Shown: one piece after another, positions 1 through 4,999 of the stretch
Position numbering within the stretch: the first letter of the stretch is position 1
Layout: every line of letters begins with the position of its first letter
Source: Bacteroidales bacterium
GTDB taxonomy: Bacteria > Bacteroidota > Bacteroidia > Bacteroidales > UBA932
Length of the DNA stretch: 5,673 nt
Direction of reading: 5' to 3'
NCBI GenBank assembly: GCA_017472115.1
Contig: JAFUQW010000135.1
Span: 1 to 5,673, forward strand
The notes under the pieces: generated by a model
Database searches by the model: none
What the model was told of the DNA's origin: nothing
Seen by the model: only the letters and a program-made list of their open reading frames with translations
Position numbers and translations under genes: made by a program

Positions 1-544
1 ATCCCAGATTCACAGGAAGCTTATCTGTCAGCAACTTGTCATATATGACGTTCTCGGTAAAGTCCTTATCCCAGAAAGCAAGTGTGATGAAAAGACCTGT
101 ATCGCCCACATAAAGTTTGAACTTATCATAATTGGCTGCTGTAGGCAGACCGACATTCGGATCATCAGCATGATGAGACATATTTACGGTCTTATTTTCT
201 TCCACCTCGCCTATTACAGATGACGGAACATAACGAGAAACATTACGAGCCAGGATAGACGGTATTGACATAAACAACTTTGAGACTCTCTCTGTCGGAT
301 CTATCTTGATGAAATCTTCCTCATATAGCCTTATGATTCTCCTCTTTGCCTCATCGACCGCCTGCAAGTTATTGGTATCAAGATAGGCGTTGATTGCCTG
401 TGGCATTCCTCCGACAAGCATATAAAGCCTCAGATTCTTCTGAGCCTCTCTATGGGCTGCACCCAAAGGCATCTTCTTATCCCAAAATATCTGCAATAAA
501 GGGAAGGTCGCAGTATCTCCCAAATCCCCGATTCCCCCAAGATT
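1..544 (-). pseudogene. C-terminal remnant of a DUF4143 AAA-family ATPase, missing its N-terminal ATPase half
   Basis: An uninterrupted minus-strand frame runs from just after a TAA at 545-547 to the left window edge, with codons starting at 541. It reads as the second half of the AAA_14/DUF4143 ATPases common in Bacteroidales: LGDTATFPLL (about 494-523), then LYMLVGGMPQAINAYLD, EEDFIKIDP, SIPSILARNVSRY and FKLYVGDTGLFITLAF, then a KLL..KLPVNLG segment at the edge. In intact family members these follow an N-terminal P-loop ATPase domain of roughly 200 residues. Here no Walker A or B region precedes them, and recognisable similarity begins at LGDT (512-523), about ten codons from the stop of the upstream sulfoxide reductase gene. 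The first ATG in frame is at 470-472, well inside the conserved part. I read this as a 5'-deleted, probably non-functional gene; the 3' end lies outside the window. A rearrangement or a mis-joined assembly would both explain it. Confidence 0.78.
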
Positions 545-1012
545 TTAAAATTTCGGACTGACATGGCAGATCAGCGAAACGATCTTTTCCAGCCACTCTT
601 TGTCTGTGTCATCGAAGGTGTTGAAGGCGGTGCTGTCTATGTCGAGGACAGCGACCACTTCTTCATCTCTGAATACAGGAACCACAATCTCGCTGTTGGA
701 AGCGCTGCTGCAGGCTATGTGGCCGGGGAACTGATGGACATCCGGAACAATGACCGTGCTTTTCCTTTCCCAGGCTGTCCCGCATACGCCTTTTCCGAAA
801 GCGATTCTGGTGCAGGCTACCGGTCCCTGGAACGGGCCGAGGACGAGTCGGACTGATTCCGGGTCAACGCGGTAGAAGCCGGTCCACCAGAACCCGAAAC
901 ACTCGTGAAGCATTGCAGCCATGTTGGCCATGTTGGCGATCATGTCGTCTTCATCTTCGACGACAGCCTTGATCTGCCCGAATAGGGCTTTGTATCTTTC
1001 AATCTTGTTCAT
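545..1012 (-). CDS. msrC: Free methionine-(R)-sulfoxide reductase, GAF-domain type (fRMsr)
   Basis: This 155-residue single GAF-domain protein should reduce free methionine-R-sulfoxide to methionine in the cytoplasm, a repair and salvage step after oxidative damage. The family signature is complete: GPFQGPVACTRI, then FGKGVCGTAW, then HIACSSASNSEIVVPV. The three cysteines fall at 67, 77 and 101, spaced 10 and 24 residues apart, the same spacing as Cys84, Cys94 and Cys118 of the E. coli enzyme (YebR). Acidic residues expected near the ligand pocket are also present (Glu108, and Asp124 and Asp126 in VLDIDS). Length is normal for the family, and no signal peptide is seen. The start at 1012 gives the usual short N-terminal helix; upstream is A-rich (AAAGAAAACTTGACAA) without a Shine-Dalgarno sequence, as is usual in Bacteroidetes. 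The stop is followed immediately and in frame by the truncated DUF4143 remnant. I am confident of the family; the gene symbol is by analogy. Confidence 0.93.
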   Translation of the reverse strand: MNKIERYKALFGQIKAVVEDEDDMIANMANMAAMLHECFGFWWTGFYRVDPESVRLVLGPFQGPVACTRIAFGKGVCGTAWERKSTVIVPDVHQFPGHIACSSASNSEIVVPVFRDEEVVAVLDIDSTAFNTFDDTDKEWLEKIVSLICHVSPKF

Positions 1013-1072
1013 TTGTCAAGTTTTCTTTATCAAGCCGTGATGCGGAAACCTCAGGCTACCAATAAGTTAATA

Positions 1073-1108
1073 TGCTTGGCTCACCTTCCTTGCAATGCGA
1101 ACCAAGCA
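1073..1108 (-). other. 12-bp stem-loop in the leader of the sulfoxide reductase gene
   Basis: Arms 1073-1084 and 1097-1108 are inverted repeats matching at 10 of 12 positions around a 12-nt loop. In minus-strand RNA the two mismatches become G-U wobbles, so all 12 positions can pair; in plus-strand RNA they are C-A and A-C mismatches. This asymmetry suggests, but does not prove, that the structure works in the minus-strand transcript, about 60 nt upstream of the reductase start. No U-run follows, so a classical intrinsic terminator is unlikely. Confidence 0.5.
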
Positions 1109-1117
1109 CGTCACTAT

Positions 1118-1130
1118 ACTGATTATCAGT
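1118..1130. promoter_or_regulatory. 13-bp perfect palindrome, possible operator or repeated extragenic motif
   Basis: ACTGATTATCAGT is a perfect dyad with one central base, sitting 10 bp from the hairpin at 1073-1108 and between the hydrolase stop (1181) and the reductase start (1012). It has the size of a dimeric regulator site. No convincing TAnnTTTG promoter was found nearby, so a regulatory role is inference only. Confidence 0.35.
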
Positions 1131-1180
1131 GTGTTACATATCACAGAATTCAGAGCAGCGCCACGGGCAGCCCCGGGAGC

Positions 1181-2539
1181 TTATCTCCTTCTGCCATGCT
1201 GAGGCATTTCCGGTGCGGTGAGCACCTGGGCATTCAGCCAGTCGAAGATGTTGGCATGACCCTGAGGAGCGACCGTACCGCCTCCGTTGTTGGTAGGCAC
1301 GACATCACCCTCGCTCTGTTCCTGCGACATGGTCACGGCATCGTTGAACAGATAGCACCATGCGAAATGTCCCATGATCTTCCGGTCCGGATTGTCCATG
1401 CCCTGTACGGTCTCGAACATCGACATCCAGACATTCTTCGCACCGGCCTTCATAAGACGGCGGAAGGTAGAGATGCAGTGTGTCTCAGCCTCCACGGTAG
1501 TGTCATCGTAAGACTGTACGAACCATATGTTCTCCTCCGCAAGCCTCTTGATCTCATTGTCGGAAATGTTCTGATCGAGGTAGGCCTCGCATGTCGGATA
1601 TGCGGCTGCGAAATATCTCGGATTGCGGATCAGCATATGCATTGTCATGAATCCTCCGTTAGAGCATCCTCCGAGATAGATACGATTGCGGTCGATGTCA
1701 GGATGTCTGTCAACAAAGTCGTCGATGCATGACTTGAGGACATCTGCATAAAGGGAAGGATATTCTCCGTGTCCGAATCCCTTGGATGTCCCCATCCACA
1801 TTGTAGGGCACTGCACGGAAAGAACGTATGCTCCACCTGCGCCACCCTCGGTAGTGAAGTGCGACTGGATTTCAGGACGGATAAGGGATACGACCTCGTT
1901 GCCGAGGAGCGTTATGGACACATCAACGCCGCCTTCTCCACCACCGTGAAGCCAGATGACCAGAGGATTGGCCACGCCGTCACCCTTGAGCGACCAAGGC
2001 TCATAAGAAGCATATGTAAGCGTCACATCACCGGGCTTTCCGGTAAGTCTGCCTGTGAAAGTCCCCTTGCTGAAATAGTCAGCCTCGGAAATGAAATCCC
2101 TGAGAGCCTTGTCTGTCCCGCATTCGATAGCGGTGAACTTCTGCTTGCCGACCTTGATGACCTTGCCCTTCTTCAACCCCACCTTGAGGTCATATTCTTC
2201 TTTCCATACGCTTCCTGCCTTTGACAGACCGATTCCCTGCTCCGCAGACTTCTCAAGACCGAGTGCAAGATATTCACCCTCAGGATTGAATGCACCGCGG
2301 GAGTCGGAAGGATATACGGTCAGGACATTGCGTTCCACGCCGTTGGTATTGACAGTAAGCACTGACGGATCCAGGTCATCTATCCTGACCTCAGGCTTGA
2401 CTACGACAAGATTGACCGCAGTGGATGTTTCATAAGTGGTAATGCCTGCAACCTGATGCTCCATCTTGAGTGTCTGCGCACCGGCTGCCGCTGCAACGGT
2501 CATGGCCATGGCAGCGAGGATTGTTTTAAAGTTTTTCAT
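1181..2539 (-). CDS. Secreted alpha/beta-hydrolase (esterase/prolyl oligopeptidase-like) with N-terminal beta-rich domain
   Basis: This 452-residue protein starts with a clear signal peptide (MKNFKTILAAMAMTVAAAAG, probable cleavage after AGA at about residue 21), so it is exported; there is no lipobox cysteine. Residues about 24-185 look like a beta-rich, possibly Ig-like domain with no catalytic motif. The catalytic domain follows: LVIWLHGGGEGG at 193-204 (oxyanion-hole loop), nucleophile elbow G-C-S-N-G at 291-295 with Ser293, probable acid Asp346 in SYDDTTV, and His391 in MGHFAW. The layout of an N-terminal accessory domain plus an esterase domain resembles Thermotoga EstA-type esterases and many Bacteroidales 'prolyl oligopeptidase family' proteins. 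The substrate cannot be told from sequence: an acylated glycan, another ester or a peptide are all possible. A short basic tail (HGRRR) ends the protein. The gene lies 108 bp after the nifX-like gene on the same strand and may share its transcript. Confidence 0.85.
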   Translation of the reverse strand: MKNFKTILAAMAMTVAAAAGAQTLKMEHQVAGITTYETSTAVNLVVVKPEVRIDDLDPSVLTVNTNGVERNVLTVYPSDSRGAFNPEGEYLALGLEKSAEQGIGLSKAGSVWKEEYDLKVGLKKGKVIKVGKQKFTAIECGTDKALRDFISEADYFSKGTFTGRLTGKPGDVTLTYASYEPWSLKGDGVANPLVIWLHGGGEGGVDVSITLLGNEVVSLIRPEIQSHFTTEGGAGGAYVLSVQCPTMWMGTSKGFGHGEYPSLYADVLKSCIDDFVDRHPDIDRNRIYLGGCSNGGFMTMHMLIRNPRYFAAAYPTCEAYLDQNISDNEIKRLAEENIWFVQSYDDTTVEAETHCISTFRRLMKAGAKNVWMSMFETVQGMDNPDRKIMGHFAWCYLFNDAVTMSQEQSEGDVVPTNNGGGTVAPQGHANIFDWLNAQVLTAPEMPQHGRRR

Positions 2540-2544
2540 AAATA

Positions 2545-2600
2545 TATCATCAAAAGTTTATTTTCGCTTAGAAACTGTTCAAGTTCTTATCATCAAAAGT
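2545..2600 (-). repeat. Direct repeat of a 13-mer in the hydrolase leader
   Basis: The minus-strand 13-mer ACTTTTGATGATA occurs at 2588-2600 and again at 2545-2557, exactly 43 bp apart; the nearer copy ends 5 bp from the start codon of the 452-residue hydrolase. The farther copy forms part of the stem-loop at 2587-2644. Each copy includes ACTTTTG, one base short of the TAnnTTTG -7 consensus in an 8-base window. The nearer copy has CTTG 21 bp upstream as a weak -33 match, so a promoter here is possible but weakly supported. Confidence 0.5.
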
Positions 2601-2644
2601 GTCATGATGCATTTTTGGAAAGACACATGACAGATTGATGATAA
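2587..2644 (-). other. 58-nt two-part stem-loop directly after the nifX-like stop codon
   Basis: The outer arms 2587-2596 and 2635-2644 pair perfectly over 10 bp (TTATCATCAA with TTGATGATAA). After a 3/2-nt internal loop, inner arms 2600-2606 and 2626-2632 pair perfectly over 7 bp (TGTCATG with CATGACA), closing a 19-nt loop. The structure starts three bases after the stop codon of the nifX-like gene. A role as 3'-end stabiliser or terminator is plausible by position, but no U-run follows on the minus strand, so it is not a canonical intrinsic terminator. Confidence 0.6.
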
Positions 2645-2647
2645 TTC

Positions 2648-2995
2648 TTAATGACAGTCATGGTGATCGCAGGCCTCACCGTTATCCTTCACGTTTCCTG
2701 CGAGATACGAAGCCACAAGTTCCTCGACATCCCCGCTGCATCCCCTGATGACCTCGATACGCTGGGCCTCCAGTACATTCTTAGCACCCTGTCCCATGTT
2801 TCCGGCAAGCATTACCGCTACTCCCATCTGCCTGAGGACCGGGGCAATCCCACTCTTGCATCCGCAGCCTTCCGGCGACGCCATCCTGCTGACACCGGCA
2901 ACCTTTCCGCCGATGACATCGAAAATCGTGTAATACGCACAGTGCCCGAAATGATCATCGACACGTCCGTCTCTTGTTGGTACCGCTATCTTCAT
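2648..2995 (-). CDS. NifX/NifB-type dinitrogenase iron-molybdenum cofactor domain protein (metal-cluster binding)
   Basis: This 115-residue cytoplasmic protein is a stand-alone member of the dinitrogenase Fe-Mo cofactor family (PF02579; NifX, NifY, C-terminal NifB and archaeal MTH1175-like proteins). Visible family features are the start MKIAVPTRDGRVDDHFGHC, with H15, H18 and C19; a GCGCKSG segment with C44 and C46; AGNMGQGAKNVLEAQRI at 64-80; and IRGCSGDVEELV near 83-94. The tail ends CDHHDCH (109-115), a dense set of possible metal ligands beyond the core fold. Family members bind or carry iron-sulfur or molybdenum-containing clusters, and many anaerobes without nitrogenase have them, so nitrogen fixation is not implied. 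No other nif or Mrp-type gene is in the window. The start is supported by the conserved N-terminus at residue 1 and by a strong promoter 38 bp upstream. Family assignment is firm; the exact cluster and partner are unknown. Confidence 0.92.
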   Translation of the reverse strand: MKIAVPTRDGRVDDHFGHCAYYTIFDVIGGKVAGVSRMASPEGCGCKSGIAPVLRQMGVAVMLAGNMGQGAKNVLEAQRIEVIRGCSGDVEELVASYLAGNVKDNGEACDHHDCH

Positions 2996-3032
2996 ATATA
3001 TTCAATTAAGTCAAGCCCTTTATTTCTTCATT

Positions 3033-3064
3033 CAAAGTTAAGCAACAACCGGCTCAAAAGCAAA
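3033..3064 (-). promoter_or_regulatory. Bacteroidetes-type promoter of the nifX-like gene
   Basis: On the minus strand a -33 TTTG (3061-3064) is followed by a 20-bp spacer and a -7 TAACTTTG (3033-3040), matching the Bacteroidetes primary sigma consensus TTTG-N19-21-TAnnTTTG at every fixed position. The transcript would start near 3026-3029, giving a leader of about 30 nt. The -33 box lies within an 11-bp palindrome, AGCAAATTGCT (3059-3069), which could be an overlapping operator. Confidence 0.75.
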
Positions 3065-3122
3065 TTGCTGACGTAACAAAATACGGAAATCATCACGATT
3101 ACTCTACTTCGTGGCAAGCTCT

Positions 3123-3158
3123 GCATCAGCCCGATGCGGGAGGTTCCGAACAAGAACC
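3123..3158. other. Two adjacent small hairpins in the gap between the CE1 esterase and the nifX-like gene
   Basis: GCATC (3123-3127) pairs with GATGC (3133-3137) around a 5-nt loop. Four bases later GGTTC (3142-3146) pairs with GAACC (3154-3158) around a 7-nt loop. The block is GC-rich compared with the AT-rich sequence on either side (3000-3080 and 3165-3195). It may be a repeated extragenic element, part of a small RNA, or a 3'-end structure. I see no coding gene in 2996-3241. Confidence 0.35.
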
Positions 3159-3204
3159 CGTCTGCAATATGATTCGTAACTTATTTATTACCAACAAGTG
3201 ACGC

Positions 3205-3233
3205 ACTCGACTCGCACATCAGGGAAATCGAGT
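3205..3233. other. Weak inverted repeat just downstream of the CE1 esterase gene
   Basis: ACTCGA (3205-3210) and TCGAGT (3228-3233) form a 6-bp stem with a 17-nt loop, eight bases after the esterase stop on the minus strand. No U-run follows, so terminator function is uncertain. Confidence 0.25.
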
Positions 3234-3241
3234 CAGACACA

Positions 3242-4117
3242 TTAAAGATCAAAGCAGCGGCTGACGAAAGGAAGAGCCGTATAAAGTGCAGAATGCCAGT
3301 ATTCCCATGTGTGGCCTCCGTCGCGGACACGGAACTGGAGAGGAATCTGAGCCGCCTTCATTACCTGGACGAATTCTATGTTCCGGTCAAGAAGGAAATC
3401 GTCGTCGCCGCAGTCAACGAACCAGCTGACGGTCCTAAGAGATTCCCTGACCGATTCATCGGCATTCTTCACGAAATCTATGCAGCTGTTCTCGATCACG
3501 GAATTGTTCAGTACGGAAGTCTTGTCTCCGGGTCTTTGCGGCTGCACCGCCCTCTCCCGCGGAATGCTCATGAGGGCACTCATCGCATAGGCGGCGCAGA
3601 ACATGTCAGGATGATGCTGAGCGTACTTGGTAGTGCCGCCGCCACCCATCGAAAGTCCCGCGATGGCACGGTGTTCCTTGTCAGCCTTCACACGCCATGT
3701 CTTTTCCACATATGGAATCAGTTCCTTGAAGAAGAAATCTTCGTATGCCCATCCTTCAACATTGAAATAGCCGTCCATGGCCTTTTCGGTAGTACTTCCG
3801 GCGTTCGGCATGACCACGATCATGTCGCAAGCCTCTCCAGAAGCTGTAAGCTGATCCATAACATCCTTCAGATGACCTCTTTCAGACCAGTCTATATGTT
3901 TTCCGCCAAGTCCGTGAAGCAGATAGAGGACAGGATAAGACTTCTCCGAATTGTTGTAGTTCTGAGGAAGGAATACGCGGAATTCACGGTCCGCACCAAG
4001 AATTTCGCTGTGGAGAGTGTCGGTCAACACCCTGCTCATGCTGCCCCTTCTGCCGGGCTGAGCCGATGCGGCGACAGAAATAAGCGCCACGGCTGCGATA
4101 ACAAGGAATCTTTTCAT
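3242..4117 (-). CDS. Secreted carbohydrate esterase family 1 / esterase D-type serine hydrolase
   Basis: This 291-residue protein belongs to the putative esterase family (PF00756) that includes CE1 acetylxylan and feruloyl esterases and S-formylglutathione hydrolases. A signal peptide is evident (MKRFLVIAAVALISVAASAQ, cleavage near residue 19), indicating export. The catalytic domain covers nearly all of the rest: YPVLYLLHGLGG at 61-72 (oxyanion loop), nucleophile elbow G-L-S-M-G at 154-158 with Ser156, probable acid Asp240 in CGDDDFLLDRN, and His269 in RDGGHTWEYW. The export signal favours removal of acyl groups from plant or microbial polysaccharides over the cytoplasmic formaldehyde pathway. 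No glycoside hydrolase or SusC/SusD pair is in the window to name the substrate. It is only distantly related to the 452-residue hydrolase: it has no accessory domain and a different elbow sequence. The start is fixed by the signal peptide. Confidence 0.9.
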   Translation of the reverse strand: MKRFLVIAAVALISVAASAQPGRRGSMSRVLTDTLHSEILGADREFRVFLPQNYNNSEKSYPVLYLLHGLGGKHIDWSERGHLKDVMDQLTASGEACDMIVVMPNAGSTTEKAMDGYFNVEGWAYEDFFFKELIPYVEKTWRVKADKEHRAIAGLSMGGGGTTKYAQHHPDMFCAAYAMSALMSIPRERAVQPQRPGDKTSVLNNSVIENSCIDFVKNADESVRESLRTVSWFVDCGDDDFLLDRNIEFVQVMKAAQIPLQFRVRDGGHTWEYWHSALYTALPFVSRCFDL

Positions 4118-4202
4118 AATATAAATAGGTTAAACGATGCTAATTTAGACATTTTTTCTTTCTCTACCCACATATATCAGGTATTCCACGAAAATACACC
4201 GG

Positions 4203-4218
4203 AAATCAAATATGATTT
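4203..4218. other. Short AT-rich inverted repeat upstream of the CE1 esterase
   Basis: AAATCA (4203-4208) and TGATTT (4213-4218) are perfect 6-bp arms around 4 bp, about 85 bp upstream of the esterase start. The minus-strand reading contains CATATTTG, one base from the TAnnTTTG -7 consensus, but I find no good -33 partner. It could be an operator or chance in AT-rich DNA. Confidence 0.25.
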
Positions 4219-4295
4219 TCATTTAAAAAACATCAATTCCGACAGGACAGATCAAGAAAGATATTTCCAGAACGCCACAGCTACGATCAGCTCAT

Positions 4296-4305
4296 TCACC
4301 GGTGA
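4296..4305. other. 10-bp perfect palindrome just after the 186-residue gene
   Basis: TCACCGGTGA is a perfect palindrome 11 bp downstream of the TGA stop (4317-4319) of the minus-strand gene, with nearby GTGAC repeats at 4302-4306 and 4310-4314. Function is unknown and chance is possible. The rest of the 4118-4316 gap shows no gene. Confidence 0.3.
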
Positions 4306-4316
4306 CCCTGTGACAT

Positions 4317-4877
4317 TCACTTTCTACACTGCCGCATCAGAAGTTCAGCGATCCTGCCGTAGAGCATCTGACTGCATTTGTAGGAAACATTATTGGAATA
4401 TAAAGCCTGCTGCGCCTTCTGATGGGCACGGCGGGCTTCTTCCATCAGGTCGTAGGTCTTGGCCACATAGTTGCCTATCCTGTGGCTTTCGAGAGGGAAA
4501 CCGGCACGCTCACGCAGGTCCTTTAGCAGCCTTTTGCGCATGAACACACCCGCCTTCTGCCATTTTTCGAAGGTGTCTTTTGTGAATTCATGAAGGGAAG
4601 CTGCTGCTGCGGCCTTGAAACGGGCTTCGTTCAGGGCTTCTTCGTATGGTTTCAGCGCCTCGGCAGCATCCAACATAAGCACCTCGGAATCAAATATTTC
4701 CGACAGTTTCGATGCATTGACTTCATAAACTCTGAGATATTCTTCAACCTCAGCCCCGGTGAAAGGACAGACACCGTCTGAGAGCTGTTCGAAAAGGTCA
4801 TACGCCCTGATCTGGGCCTCTAACGGCCATTTTCCTGTCTCCGCAATCGAGACCATGTCATTTACATATACATTCAT
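4317..4877 (-). CDS. Hypothetical protein, 186 residues, helical and soluble
   Basis: I do not recognise this family. The protein has no signal peptide or membrane segment and looks mainly alpha-helical. An acidic helical stretch spans about 43-85, an alanine-rich and charged segment (ALNEARFKAAAAASLHEF) follows at 81-98, and a basic and amphipathic region (FMRKRLLKDLRERAG) lies at about 112-126. Another charged helix, LMEEARRAHQKAQQALY, falls at 144-160. Cysteines at 37, 168 and 184 are not arranged as a known motif. The frame is supported by its length and by helical, charged composition. A -7-like promoter box lies only about 18 bp upstream of the first ATG; a later in-frame ATG at codon 8 is possible, but the first ATG directly follows AAGG and is kept. 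It is transcribed divergently from gpmI across the repeat array. I cannot assign a function. Confidence 0.7.
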   Translation of the reverse strand: MNVYVNDMVSIAETGKWPLEAQIRAYDLFEQLSDGVCPFTGAEVEEYLRVYEVNASKLSEIFDSEVLMLDAAEALKPYEEALNEARFKAAAAASLHEFTKDTFEKWQKAGVFMRKRLLKDLRERAGFPLESHRIGNYVAKTYDLMEEARRAHQKAQQALYSNNVSYKCSQMLYGRIAELLMRQCRK

Positions 4878-4894
4878 CCTTATGGTCTTTACCG

Positions 4895-4902
4895 CAAATA
4901 TA
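4895..4902 (-). promoter_or_regulatory. Candidate -7 box for the 186-residue gene
   Basis: The minus-strand sequence TATATTTG matches the Bacteroidetes -7 consensus TAnnTTTG exactly. Transcription would start near 4889, giving a leader of about 12 nt. At the expected -33 position (about 4922-4927) there is no TTTG; instead the edge of the orphan repeat half-unit (4925-4940) is found there. Confidence 0.45.
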
Positions 4903-4924
4903 CATCATTTCAGATAATTTCCCT

Positions 4925-4940
4925 GTTTTCTCCACCGAAA
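4925..4940. repeat. Orphan half-unit of the 51-bp repeat
   Basis: TTTCTCCACCGAA at 4927-4939 is identical to the start of unit 2 of the array (5053-5065), but no right arm (TGGAGAAAC) follows. It lies 60 bp outside the main array, next to the -33 position expected for the minus-strand gene. Confidence 0.65.
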
Positions 4941-4956
4941 GTAAGCGTCGCCGGTC

Positions 4957-4977
4957 ATTGCCGGCTCGCCCGGCAAT
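4957..4977. other. GC-rich 8-bp perfect stem-loop beside the repeat array
   Basis: ATTGCCGG (4957-4964) and CCGGCAAT (4970-4977) pair perfectly around the 5-nt loop CTCGC. Neither strand has a following U-run. It lies between the orphan half-unit and the first full repeat. Confidence 0.55.
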
Positions 4978-4999
4978 CCCTAATCCCATCTTACCCCAC

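Noticed and set aside
500..560. Insertion sequence or transposon end at the reductase/DUF4143 junction
   Set aside because: No terminal inverted repeat, target duplication or transposase fragment is visible there.
1141..1180. Intrinsic terminator after the 452-residue hydrolase
   Set aside because: The GC-rich sequence forms only short imperfect stems (for example CGGG/CCCG) and no U-run follows.
1013..1732. Plus-strand open frame of 239 codons
   Set aside because: It lies mostly antisense to the 452-residue hydrolase, whose catalytic motifs prove the minus strand, and it shows no family features.
2648..2995. Evidence for nitrogen fixation
   Set aside because: Stand-alone NifX/NifB-type domains occur in many anaerobes without nitrogenase, and no nif structural gene is nearby.
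2996..3241. tRNA or other standard structural RNA
   Set aside because: Only small separate hairpins are present, with no cloverleaf, acceptor stem or conserved T-arm sequence.
4251..4321. Short minus-strand frame starting at a GTG that overlaps the stop of the 186-residue gene (22 codons)
   Set aside because: Its composition is protein-like, but it is too short and has no homology I can name; a frameshifted C-terminus cannot be excluded but has no support.
3293..4543. Plus-strand open frame of 416 codons
   Set aside because: It is antisense to the CE1 esterase and continues over an AT-rich gap and into the next minus-strand gene. It has no domain or start signal, so it is a shadow frame.
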